Of a stretch of 21,728 nt of DNA, positions 1 to 7,257 are shown piece after piece. The stretch covers positions 1 through 21,728 of the forward strand of contig JBFXHL010000038.1 of assembly GCA_050177075.1 (NCBI GenBank). The letters run 5' to 3'. How positions within the stretch are numbered: position 1 is the stretch's first letter; the number at the start of each line of letters is the position of its first letter. Both the position numbers and the translations under genes were made by a program. This DNA is from UBA2239 sp050177075. GTDB taxonomy: Bacteria > Pseudomonadota > Gammaproteobacteria > Burkholderiales > UBA9220. Under the pieces are notes generated by a model. That model made no database searches, was not told the DNA's origin, and worked only from the letters and a program-made list of their open reading frames with translations.

Positions 1-6
1 TTCGAG

Positions 7-108
7 CTACATTAAGGCCACCGGGGAGAGGGAGAGGGTATTTTCCAGCGCGTCTTCCAGGGACGTGCCTTCCTGCAGGGCCTTGGCGATCTGGAAGCGG
101 TTGCGTTA
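7..108 (-). other. In-frame continuation of the 250-aa gene beyond its TAA
   Basis: Reading on past the TAA in the same frame gives 32 residues beginning RNRFQIAKALQEG and ending LSPVALM, then TAG. The pattern of Leu and Ala with charged residues is that of an amphipathic helix, and there is no second stop. A single C-to-T change (CAA to TAA) would explain the break. Alternatives are that the tail is chance open sequence, or that the assembly has a base error here. The stretch has no start codon and no ribosome site of its own. Confidence 0.5.
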
Positions 109-858
109 GGAAAGGGCTGATTTGCCGTTGAGCGCGCCGATCAGCCAGGGATGGCGCAGGAGTCCTTGCACCGTGGCCGCATTGGTCTTGACGATGAACT
201 GGCTGAAGGCACGGTAGTCGTTGAAGCTGGCGGAGTCGTCCTTCTTCAGCAAGGCGATGATTTTGGCGTTCAATCCGGACTGCATGGCCTGTTGCAGCGC
301 GGTCCATTCGGCTTTCAATTCATCGCCGATATGTTGAAAAATGCGCTTCTTCTGGGGCGATTCCATGTCCAGCCCCTTGGTGATCCAGCGCAGGTTCCAT
401 AAGGCGACTTCTCCCCAGTCGAAGGGGGCGATGTTCCAATCGAGGGCGTAGTCCAGAGGGGAGAGTTGCACCCGGTACATCTTCTGGAAGTAACCGGGAG
501 AGAAACTGTCCTCCGGGGGCTGGTCCCGCTTCATATGGGTGAGAATGAGCTTGAAGTCGGCTTCTTCGAAAGGGCGTTTCTCGTTGAAGCGGAAGCCGAA
601 CATCCGTCCTTCGGCGTCCTCGACGAAGCCGTGGATGGGGGTCGGGCTCAAGGGATACCAGCGTCCGGCCTGAACCTGGCCGCCGGGCTCCACCGGCCCC
701 AGCCATGCCTGCTTGATGCCCTCGCCTTCGCAGCGCGGAAAATGGGGAAAGCCCTGCCACTTTTCGTAGTTGTAGGCGATGTCTTCGAGAAGGGTCTTGT
801 TGACGATCCCCATCTCTTCGATGCACATGCGGAGAAAGACTTCGGTTTTGCTGCTCAT
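106..858 (-). CDS. Unrecognised 250-aa protein, probably truncated by an in-frame stop
   Basis: I do not recognise this family. The protein is soluble-looking, with no signal peptide or membrane segment, and is rich in Trp, Phe and Pro in its first two thirds, for example FPHFPRCEGEG near residue 37 and DYALDWNIAPFDWGE near 136. The last third looks helical. The ATG at 858 follows a plausible promoter (TTGATT, 16 bases, TATCAT) but has no good Shine-Dalgarno sequence. The frame stops at TAA (106-108), yet the same frame continues for 32 more codons of amphipathic, coding-like sequence to TAG at 7-9, which suggests a nonsense mutation or a base error in an ancestral protein of about 283 aa. 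It stands alone, divergent from the AEC permease. Function unknown; reality of the gene is supported by codon bias and its own promoter. Confidence 0.7.
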   Translation of the reverse strand: MSSKTEVFLRMCIEEMGIVNKTLLEDIAYNYEKWQGFPHFPRCEGEGIKQAWLGPVEPGGQVQAGRWYPLSPTPIHGFVEDAEGRMFGFRFNEKRPFEEADFKLILTHMKRDQPPEDSFSPGYFQKMYRVQLSPLDYALDWNIAPFDWGEVALWNLRWITKGLDMESPQKKRIFQHIGDELKAEWTALQQAMQSGLNAKIIALLKKDDSASFNDYRAFSQFIVKTNAATVQGLLRHPWLIGALNGKSALS

Positions 859-912
859 GGAAAGCTGGCGCGTCCGTTAAGGCAAGAAGGCTGTTTTCGA
901 AGAATGGTATTA

Positions 913-940
913 ATGATAAGCCACAAATTCGCGTAATCAA
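913..940 (-). promoter_or_regulatory. Candidate sigma-70 promoter of the 250-aa gene
   Basis: On the minus strand a TTGATT -35 box (935-940) and a TATCAT -10 box (913-918) are separated by 16 bases, inside an AT-rich patch unlike the surrounding GC-rich DNA. The gene start lies about 55 bases downstream. Confidence 0.45.
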
Positions 941-1003
941 TAAAAGTTTGAAGCCATCGCCGCAGGCTTGCCGCGGCTTGCGATATCGGTGGCCCGCTTG
1001 TGG

Positions 1004-1031
1004 TATAAACTAGTCCCCTACAGCCGTAGGG
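1004..1031 (+). promoter_or_regulatory. Extended -10 promoter and start-site hairpin of the AEC permease gene
   Basis: TGG followed by TATAAA (1004-1009) forms an extended -10 element; no good -35 box lies at 16-18 bases. A 6-bp inverted repeat, CCCTAC (1016-1021) with GTAGGG (1026-1031), sits right where transcription should begin. It could be an operator or a protective 5' hairpin. The following ATG at 1047 lacks a clear Shine-Dalgarno sequence. Confidence 0.4.
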
Positions 1032-1046
1032 CGCCTTTCTCCAACG

Positions 1047-1952
1047 ATGGCCAATCTTATTCTCCTCATCACCTGTTTCATCATCGGCGTGCTGCTGCGA
1101 CGCAGCGGGCGCATGCCCGACCATGCGCCGGCCACCCTCAATAGCTTCATCATCCATGTTTCACTGCCGGCGCTGACGCTGCTCTACGTCCACGACTTGG
1201 AGTTATCCGGCGATGTGGGTTTCGTTGCCGCCATGGCTTGGCTGCATTTCGCCTTGGCGGCGGGGTTTTTCTGGGGTCTGGGCAAGTGGCTCAAATTGCC
1301 CCGGCCGACGGTGGGCGCACTGATGCTCACAGGGGGCCTGGGCAATACCTCCTTCCTGGGCCTGCCGATGATCGAGGCTTATTACGGCAAGGGGGGCGTG
1401 GTCACGGGTATCGTGGCCGACCAATTGGGGTCGTTCCTGGTATTGTCCATTCTCGGTATCACCGTTGCCGGCTTGTATTCGTCCGGCGTGCCGACGGCAC
1501 GGACCATCCTGCGGCGCATCGTGCTCTTTCCGCCATTCATCGCCCTGGTCGTGGCGGTGGCGCTGATGCCGGTGCCCTACGCCGGTTGGTTCACGACGCT
1601 GCTGCATCGCCTGGGTGATACCCTTGCTCCTCTGGCGCTCCTGTCGGTGGGCTTCCAACTGCGCTTGGGGCACCTGGCGGGTAATGGACGCAACCTGGCC
1701 CTGGGCTTGGGCTTCAAGCTGCTTCTCGCCCCCCTGGTGATTTTCCTGCTCTACGTACCGCTAATGGGGGCAAGCGGGCAGGCTATTCAGGTGACCCTCT
1801 TCGAGGCGGCCATGCCGCCCATGATTACCGCCGCCATCGTTGCGACGGAGCACGACCTGGACCCGCCTCTGGCCACCCTGATGGTGGCGGTAGGGGTCGT
1901 GCTCTCCTTTGTTACCCTGACGGGGTGGTGGTGGGCGCTGAGAGGGATTTAG
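1047..1952 (+). CDS. AEC-family permease (auxin efflux carrier / Mem_trans)
   Basis: This 301-aa polytopic inner-membrane protein belongs to the auxin efflux carrier (Mem_trans) family; bacterial members are implicated in transport of malonate, other carboxylates or amino-acid derivatives. Evidence is the run of hydrophobic helices from the first residues (ANLILLITCFIIGVLL) to the C-terminus, the early segment LNSFIIHVSLPALTL, and the glycine/asparagine-rich stretch GGLGNTSFLGLPMIEAYYG near residues 95-114, which resembles the family's conserved N-terminal-half motif. The second half carries the related PPMITAAIVA near residue 257. Length is normal for the family. The stop overlaps the stop of the convergent HD-GYP gene by 4 bases, with no terminator between them. 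The substrate cannot be told from sequence. Confidence 0.85.
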   Translation: MANLILLITCFIIGVLLRRSGRMPDHAPATLNSFIIHVSLPALTLLYVHDLELSGDVGFVAAMAWLHFALAAGFFWGLGKWLKLPRPTVGALMLTGGLGNTSFLGLPMIEAYYGKGGVVTGIVADQLGSFLVLSILGITVAGLYSSGVPTARTILRRIVLFPPFIALVVAVALMPVPYAGWFTTLLHRLGDTLAPLALLSVGFQLRLGHLAGNGRNLALGLGFKLLLAPLVIFLLYVPLMGASGQAIQVTLFEAAMPPMITAAIVATEHDLDPPLATLMVAVGVVLSFVTLTGWWWALRGI

Positions 1953-2974
1953 GGCGCCTCCCAGAAGGCCTTGTTGTGCCGCAATAACAACGCTACGCAT
2001 GCATCCACCACTTGGGGATCGTAGAGGGAGCCACGGTGAGACTGGATTTCGGCGATAGCGGCGTCGATCCCGAGAGCTGGCCGATAGGGGCGGTGGGAGG
2101 ACATGGCTTCCACCACGTCGGCCACGGCGACGATGCGAGCTTCGAGGGAGATGGCCTCGTCCTTCAACCCCTTGGGATAGCCCGAGCCATCCATCCGTTC
2201 GTGATGCTGGGACAGGATGTCGGTGAGGGGCCAGGGAAAATCGATGTCGCCGAGAATCTCCGCGCCGTTGGCCGGATGGGTCTTGACCAGGGAATATTCC
2301 GGCGGCTGCAGCTTGCGGGGCATGGACAGAATTTCGGCGGGTACGGAGATGTTGCCGATGTCGTGGATGAGGGAGCCGTAGCGGATGCCCGTAATCTTCT
2401 CCTTGCTAAGCCCCAGTTCTTCGGCGATGGCCACGGCCAGTTGAGATACGCGCTTCTGGTGGCCGTCGGTGTAGGGGTCGCGTTTTTCGATCGAGCGTCC
2501 GAGGGCGGCGATGGTTTGGGTCAGGGTATCCACGGTCCGCTGGCGTTCCCGCTCCAGTTCCCGTTGCTGGAAACGGCTGCGGGTCGCCTTGTAGACGGCT
2601 TCGACGAGCTGCTCGGGATCCACTGGCTTTTTCACGTAACGGTCGACGCCGATCTCGATGGCGCGCATGAAATAATCGGTTTCGTTGTAGGCGGTCACCA
2701 CGATAACCGGCATCTCCTCGCGCAATTCCTTGATTTCACGGGCCATGGCCAGGCCATCCATGACCGGCATCTTCACGTCGGTGATCACGACGTCGTACTG
2801 GCCGGTGCGGAAATACTCCAGTCCTACTTTGCCGTTTTCCGCCACGTCCACGTTGGCGAAGCGGCGGCGCAGGAACCGCGAGAGCGCTTCGCGCACCTCC
2901 TCTTCGTCTTCCACGTAAAGCACGGTAAGCGTGCGGAGAAAATCCATATCAATCTGGCTGGCGGGAATAGTCAT
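1949..2974 (-). CDS. Response regulator with REC and HD-GYP domains (c-di-GMP phosphodiesterase)
   Basis: This 341-aa cytoplasmic regulator has an N-terminal receiver domain (about 15-130) with acidic pocket E22/D23, phosphoacceptor D66 (ITDVKMP), T94 and K116. A helical linker (130-160) leads to an HD-GYP domain (about 160-335) with H172, H204-D205 and the GYP loop HHERMDGSGYP (257-267). HD-GYP proteins hydrolyse cyclic di-GMP to pGpG and GMP. One oddity is HDIGN at 204-208, where the usual motif is HDIGK. The gene is last in a three-gene unit and its ATGA start overlaps the upstream kinase stop; AGGA lies about 9 bases upstream. It is very probably phosphorylated by one or both kinases encoded upstream. 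No DNA-binding domain is present, so output is enzymatic rather than transcriptional. Confidence 0.93.
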   Translation of the reverse strand: MTIPASQIDMDFLRTLTVLYVEDEEEVREALSRFLRRRFANVDVAENGKVGLEYFRTGQYDVVITDVKMPVMDGLAMAREIKELREEMPVIVVTAYNETDYFMRAIEIGVDRYVKKPVDPEQLVEAVYKATRSRFQQRELERERQRTVDTLTQTIAALGRSIEKRDPYTDGHQKRVSQLAVAIAEELGLSKEKITGIRYGSLIHDIGNISVPAEILSMPRKLQPPEYSLVKTHPANGAEILGDIDFPWPLTDILSQHHERMDGSGYPKGLKDEAISLEARIVAVADVVEAMSSHRPYRPALGIDAAIAEIQSHRGSLYDPQVVDACVALLLRHNKAFWEAP

Positions 2975-4302
2975 TTTTCGATTTCCTGCTGCAAGAGGGG
3001 GAGGACGATGGTAATCAGCAGGCCGTGCTCATGGTTGGCTGCCGAGATCGTGCCGTGGAGATTGCGTTCGATGATCGTCTTGGTCATGTAGAGGCCGATG
3101 CCGCTGCCGAGTTCCTTGGTGGTGAAGTAGGGCTCGAAGATTCTGGGCAGGATTGCCATGGGGACGCCTCCGCCGTTGTCCTGAATCGTCAGTATGGCGT
3201 GTCCATCTGCGCGTTCCAGCCGGATGCGGATCATGCGGTCAGGGCGGTTTTGCCCTTGGAGCGCTTCCTTGGCGTTGGCGATGATATTCAGTACCGCCTG
3301 GGCAAACTGGTTGGCGTAACCGTAAACGACGAGCCCCGGGGCATACTGCTTTTCGACGGATATGTTGTTGTGCTTCAACGAAGCATCCATGATGAACAGG
3401 GCGTCGTCGATGGCCTGGGCAACGTCGAATTCCCCCGGTTCGCGGTCGGGACGGAAGAAGTCCCGGAAGTCGTCGATGGTGGAGGACATTTGCTGCAGCA
3501 GTCGTCGCGAGTGGTTAACCGCTTTTTCCAGGGTTTCGGGGGTGAGCGCTTTGAAGTCGTAATCGTCCTTGATGTTGCTGATGATGATGGAAAGGGCATT
3601 CAGCGGCTGCCGCCACTGGTGGGCGATGTTGTGGACCATTTCCCCCATGGCGGCGAGGCGGGACTGCTGGATCAGCAGGCGCTCCTGTTCGATGTTCTTT
3701 TCCGCTTCCCGTTGCAGGTTCAGCCGTGTGTTGCCCAGGGAGGAGATCAACTGGGCGAACCCTTTCATGAAGTCGAGGATCGCCGGCAGCTTTTCTCCGG
3801 GAATTATCGGGACTTCATGGAGCGCTTGGAAATAGCCGTCTTCGTCGAAGCCGAACTCCCGCACCTGGCGGCGGAAAAAGTCTTCGTCGGGGGCGGCGCG
3901 CAGAAACTGCCCCACGAAGACGTTGGCCACATGCCGGCCACCGATCACAATGGGGGCGGCGGCGTCGGTGAGACCGTTGCGGCAGTCGTAGATGGCCCAG
4001 TCTTCTCCCTTCCGCATCCGGAGCGCCAGATCGGTGTCGCTTTCGATACAGCGAGCGCAAGTGGCGGAATTCGACCGGTGATAGTCGGTGCACAGCCGCT
4101 GCCAACGGGAAGCGGCCAGGACTTTCCCTTCCAGGTCGATGATGGCGGAGGAGACACCCGTCGCTTCGCTGAAGCTGAGAGTGAGTTGCTGCAGATTCGC
4201 CAAATCCAGCAGCTGGGCCAAGGGCGTGGTCGCTAGCGGCGGCACGTGGCGCTGGCCGGCTGCGTGAAGCTCTTGCACGGGCATGTCGGAAACCTGTGTC
4301 AT
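2971..4302 (-). CDS. PocR-domain sensor histidine kinase (soluble)
   Basis: This 443-aa kinase lacks membrane segments. Residues about 30-190 match the PocR ligand-binding domain: conserved cysteines C71, C82, C85 and C107, the segment YDCRNGL, and a PIVIGG strand follow the family pattern. PocR domains are thought to bind small hydrocarbon derivatives; the ligand here is unknown. A short coiled coil (190-215) leads to the HisKA domain with phosphoacceptor H228 in AHQWRQPLN, then an HATPase with N-box N339/N343, G1 DNGGG (375-379) and G2 GSGIG (399-403). The ATG start overlaps the stop of the upstream kinase as ATGA, implying translational coupling. The catalytic half is a gapless paralogue of the neighbouring kinase. 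The four cysteines could alternatively bind metal or sense redox state. Confidence 0.88.
   Translation of the reverse strand: MTQVSDMPVQELHAAGQRHVPPLATTPLAQLLDLANLQQLTLSFSEATGVSSAIIDLEGKVLAASRWQRLCTDYHRSNSATCARCIESDTDLALRMRKGEDWAIYDCRNGLTDAAAPIVIGGRHVANVFVGQFLRAAPDEDFFRRQVREFGFDEDGYFQALHEVPIIPGEKLPAILDFMKGFAQLISSLGNTRLNLQREAEKNIEQERLLIQQSRLAAMGEMVHNIAHQWRQPLNALSIIISNIKDDYDFKALTPETLEKAVNHSRRLLQQMSSTIDDFRDFFRPDREPGEFDVAQAIDDALFIMDASLKHNNISVEKQYAPGLVVYGYANQFAQAVLNIIANAKEALQGQNRPDRMIRIRLERADGHAILTIQDNGGGVPMAILPRIFEPYFTTKELGSGIGLYMTKTIIERNLHGTISAANHEHGLLITIVLPLLQQEIEK
2986..3678 (-). repeat. Paralogous kinase module, copy in the PocR kinase
   Basis: The 231 codons covering HisKA and HATPase align without gaps to the equivalent 231 codons of the adjacent kinase (4308-5000). 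By eye about 70 percent of residues match, with identical blocks such as RPDREPGEFD and MGEMVHNIAHQWRQPLNALS and long runs of near-identical DNA. The copies lie 1322 bases apart in direct orientation, which makes this a tandem domain duplication and a possible site of recombination or gene conversion. Confidence 0.8.
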
Positions 4303-6212
4303 GAGGGTTGCTGGACGAGCGGGAGGGTGATGGTGACAAGCGCGCCGTCCTCGTGGTTGTTGGCCTCGATGGTGCCATTGAGGTTGCGCTCCAGGATCAT
4401 CTTGGTCATGTAGAGGCCGATGCCGCTGCCGCTTTCCTTGGTGGTGAAGTAAGGCTCGAAGATCCTGGGGAGGACGGCCGTGGGGATGCCGCCGGCATTG
4501 TCTTGGATGGCGAGCCGGGCCTTGCCCTCGACCTTGTCCAGATTGATCGTGATCGCTCCGTCCGCGACATGCCTGCCAAGGAGGGCGTCCTTGGCGTTGG
4601 CGAGGATGTTGAGCAAGGCTTGGGAAAACTGGTTGGCGTAGCCATAACAGACGAGGCCGGGCGAGTAGTTCTTGATCACGGCAATATTGTTGTTTTTCAG
4701 CGAAGCCTCCATGACGAACAGGGCGTCGTCGATGGCGGTGCTGATGTCGAACTCCCCCGGTTCCCGGTCGGGACGGAAGAAGTCCCGGAAATCGTCGACG
4801 GTCGTGGACATCTTTTCCAACAGGCGGTGAGCCCGGGATACCGATTTTTCCAGCTTGTCCTCGGTCAATTCGTGGTAGGCGTAATCGTCCTTGATGTTGG
4901 TGAGGATGATGGACAGAGCGTTAAGGGGTTGCCGCCATTGGTGGGCGATGTTGTGCACCATCTCGCCCATGGCGGCGAGGCGGGATTGCTGGATGAGGAT
5001 GTGGTCCTTTTCCCGGTTCTTCGCCACTTCCTCGGCCACGCGCTGATCCAGTTCCTGGTTGAGTTGCTTCAGGGCTTCCTCGCCCTGTTTGCGTTCCGTG
5101 ATGTCGCGGACGGTGCCGATGGCGACACGCCGGCCGCTCAAATGGGTGGTGGAGATGGAGAGCTCCACGGGGAACTCTTCGCCGTTTTTCCGCAGGGCGG
5201 TGATTTCGGTCAGCTTGCCGATGACCGGGCCCGTTCCGCTGCGTTTGAATTCTGCGAAACCCTGCTGGAAGGAAGGCAGGAACCGGGGGGGGACGATCAG
5301 GCCGTGCATATTCCGGCCCAGGGCTTCCTCGGCCGTGTAGCCGAAAATTCTTTCCGCGGCGGGATTCCAGTAGATGAGCCGACCCTCCTCGTCCATCATC
5401 AGGATGGCGTCCTGGGCGGTGGCGCTGATCTGGCGGAATTTCTCCTCGCTATCCTGGAGTGCCTGCCGGGCGGTGAGGCGTTCCCTTTCTCTTTGCGTCG
5501 TGCGGCGGGCGATGAACAGGATGGCGGCCACGCCCAGGAGCCAGATGCCCCCATGGCCGGCCAGAAGCGTCCGATTGGTGCGGTTGGCCGCTGCCAGGTA
5601 AGGGGCAAGGGGTATGGTGACGTCGATGCCGCCGCGCAGGTCGCCCAGCTTGTAGCCCTGGGAAGCATGGCACTTGAGGCAGCCCTTTTCCGTGAAGAAG
5701 GGGCGCATCATGCGCAAGTGGGGCTGGTTGTCGACGGGGGAGATTTCCAGCACTTCCCGTTCGCCGTGCTCCAGGCGCTTCAAGGCGGACTGCTCCCAGG
5801 GGTCCGGCGCATTGATCGGGTTGAGGGGTTTGAGGCTGGTGATGCGGCCCTTCTCTCCCAAGGGGCCGAAGAAACCCTGCATTTCCCGCAGCATGTAGGC
5901 GGGATTCATGAGAGTGAGGGATTTGCCGGATGTCGTCGTGACGTCTCGGTCCTTGATGTGAGCGAGATAGGGGTTGGGCGGCGTCTTGTCGGTGGGGGGG
6001 ACATAGACCCCGCCGTGGGAGGTGGCCCAGTTGCGGAAGGCGATGTCTTTCGTGATATAGGCGACGGCCTGCTGGGTGGCCAGTTCGAAGCTTTGCTTGC
6101 GGGTGCTGCTGATGCCCCAGGCCAGGGAAAGGACGATGATTAGCGTCCATGCGAGCAGGCCGAGCGCCGTATTGCGGCGGATTGGCATGCGCTCAAACGA
6201 ATTATTGGTCAC
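4299..6212 (-). CDS. Membrane sensor histidine kinase with Tll0287/DUF3365-like (CXXCH) sensor and PAS domain
   Basis: Numbering here starts from the upstream in-frame ATG at 6230. A transmembrane helix (about 22-41) precedes a periplasmic domain that ends in CLKCH (184-188), the single c-type haem motif typical of Tll0287-like (DUF3365) sensors. A second helix follows (about 222-241), then a PAS domain (about 262-380), coiled coil, HisKA with H430 (AHQWRQPLN) and HATPase with DNAGG and GSGIG. It probably senses redox state, a gas or light through haem and signals to the REC-HD-GYP protein. I chose GTG at 6212 because GGGAGGGG (6217-6224) sits correctly before it; the ATG at 6230 would place that site inside the gene and has no proper spacing of its own. 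A later ATG at 6188 is less well served. Confidence 0.88.
   Translation of the reverse strand: MTNNSFERMPIRRNTALGLLAWTLIIVLSLAWGISSTRKQSFELATQQAVAYITKDIAFRNWATSHGGVYVPPTDKTPPNPYLAHIKDRDVTTTSGKSLTLMNPAYMLREMQGFFGPLGEKGRITSLKPLNPINAPDPWEQSALKRLEHGEREVLEISPVDNQPHLRMMRPFFTEKGCLKCHASQGYKLGDLRGGIDVTIPLAPYLAAANRTNRTLLAGHGGIWLLGVAAILFIARRTTQRERERLTARQALQDSEEKFRQISATAQDAILMMDEEGRLIYWNPAAERIFGYTAEEALGRNMHGLIVPPRFLPSFQQGFAEFKRSGTGPVIGKLTEITALRKNGEEFPVELSISTTHLSGRRVAIGTVRDITERKQGEEALKQLNQELDQRVAEEVAKNREKDHILIQQSRLAAMGEMVHNIAHQWRQPLNALSIILTNIKDDYAYHELTEDKLEKSVSRAHRLLEKMSTTVDDFRDFFRPDREPGEFDISTAIDDALFVMEASLKNNNIAVIKNYSPGLVCYGYANQFSQALLNILANAKDALLGRHVADGAITINLDKVEGKARLAIQDNAGGIPTAVLPRIFEPYFTTKESGSGIGLYMTKMILERNLNGTIEANNHEDGALVTITLPLVQQPS
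4308..5000 (-). repeat. Paralogous kinase module, copy in the haem-type kinase
   Basis: This is the partner copy of 2986-3678, with the same HisKA-HATPase architecture and no gaps relative to it. Similarity stops abruptly at the linker before the HisKA domain; the sensors upstream are unrelated. Confidence 0.8.
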
Positions 6213-6216
6213 GAAA

Positions 6217-6224
6217 CCCCTCCC
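6217..6224 (-). promoter_or_regulatory. Shine-Dalgarno sequence deciding the GTG start of the haem-type kinase
   Basis: GGGAGGGG on the minus strand lies 4-6 bases upstream of GTG at 6210-6212. The in-frame ATG at 6228-6230 lies upstream of this site and would leave it unused. Confidence 0.55.
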
Positions 6225-6273
6225 GGCCATCCTACGGCCGAGTCATTTCTGTTGTTCGAGAGGTCAGTATAGA

Positions 6274-7128
6274 CTAGGCGGCGAGGCTTTTTTCGATGCG
6301 CATCGACAGGTCCACGGCCTGGATATCCTTGGTCAGGGAGCCGATGGAGATGCGGTCCACCCCGGTTTGGGCGATGGCGGCGATGCTGCGCAGGGTGATG
6401 CCCCCCGAGGCCTCCAGCTCAGCACGCCCCTGGGTGAACTGCACCGCTTCCCGCATCACGCGCACGGGGAAATTGTCGAGGAGGATGAGCTTGGCGCCGG
6501 CCTCCAGGGCTTGGCGCAGCTCCCGCAGGTTTTCCACCTCGATCTGGATGGGGGTGCCGGGGGGGGCGAGCTTGCGGGCCTGCTCCAGGGCCCGGTGGAT
6601 GCCGCCGGCGGCCAGGATGTGGTTTTCCTTGATCAGGACGCCGTCGTAGAGGCCGACGCGCTGGTTCTCGCCGCCGCCGATCTTGACCGCGTACTTCTGG
6701 GCCAGGCGCAGGCCCGGCAGGGTCTTGCGGGTATCGAGGATTTTCGCCTTGCTGCCCTTTACCGCTTCCACGTAGCGCCGCGTGGCGGTGGCGGTGGCGG
6801 AGAGGGTCTGCAGGAAGTTGAGGGCCGGCCGTTCGGCGGTGAGCAGGGCCCGGGCGGGGCCGCGGATTTCGCACAGCACCTGGCCTTCGCCGACGCAGGC
6901 GCCTTCCTCGGCGCACCAGGTGACTTCCACCCGCGGGTCCACCTGCCGGAAGCATTCCTCGAACCAGGCCGCGCCGCACAGGATGGCCTTCTGCCGCGAC
7001 ATGACGTGGGCGACGGCCATTTTCTCGGCGGGGATCAGCTGAGCGGTGAGGTCGCCGGAGCCGGTGTCTTCCTCCAGGGCGGCGGCGACGTTGGCGCGGA
7101 TGGCGGCGGTGAGGTCGGGGAGGCTCAT
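6274..7128 (-). CDS. nadC: Nicotinate-nucleotide pyrophosphorylase (quinolinate phosphoribosyltransferase)
   Basis: NadC converts quinolinate and PRPP to nicotinate mononucleotide, CO2 and pyrophosphate in de novo NAD synthesis, in the cytoplasm. The 284-aa length is typical. Diagnostic motifs are TAERPALNFLQTLS (97-110), LDTRKTLPGLR (131-141), GGGENQRVGLYDG (151-163), LIKENH (165-170), EVEN (197-200), LLDNF (216-220) and the C-terminal SIGSLTK (261-267). One notable difference is Q156 where the familiar motif has His (GGG-x-N-H-R), a quinolinate-contacting position in studied enzymes. The frame stays open far upstream because it runs antisense through clpB, but homology begins at MSLPDLTAA, so ATG at 7128 is used; no Shine-Dalgarno sequence is visible. 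The kinase gene follows 61 bases downstream on the same strand and might be co-transcribed. Confidence 0.95.
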   Translation of the reverse strand: MSLPDLTAAIRANVAAALEEDTGSGDLTAQLIPAEKMAVAHVMSRQKAILCGAAWFEECFRQVDPRVEVTWCAEEGACVGEGQVLCEIRGPARALLTAERPALNFLQTLSATATATRRYVEAVKGSKAKILDTRKTLPGLRLAQKYAVKIGGGENQRVGLYDGVLIKENHILAAGGIHRALEQARKLAPPGTPIQIEVENLRELRQALEAGAKLILLDNFPVRVMREAVQFTQGRAELEASGGITLRSIAAIAQTGVDRISIGSLTKDIQAVDLSMRIEKSLAA

Positions 7129-7191
7129 GGGGTGTTGGGGGAGCGAATACGGGACTGGCACAAGTTTAGCCCAAAATTCTTCCCGGGGGAG

Positions 7192-7219
7192 CTTGAAATC
7201 GCTTCGCCGTCCCCCAACT
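7192..7219 (+). promoter_or_regulatory. Sigma-32 (heat-shock) promoter of clpB
   Basis: CTTGAAA (7192-7198) is a perfect sigma-32 -35 element. After 13 bases comes CCCCAACT (7212-7219), which matches the -10 consensus CCCCATNT at all defined positions but one. This predicts transcription starting near 7226 and a leader of about 30 bases. Confidence 0.8.
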
Positions 7220-7257
7220 AGGGGATATTCGAATTTTTTGCCGCGAGGAATATGCCC

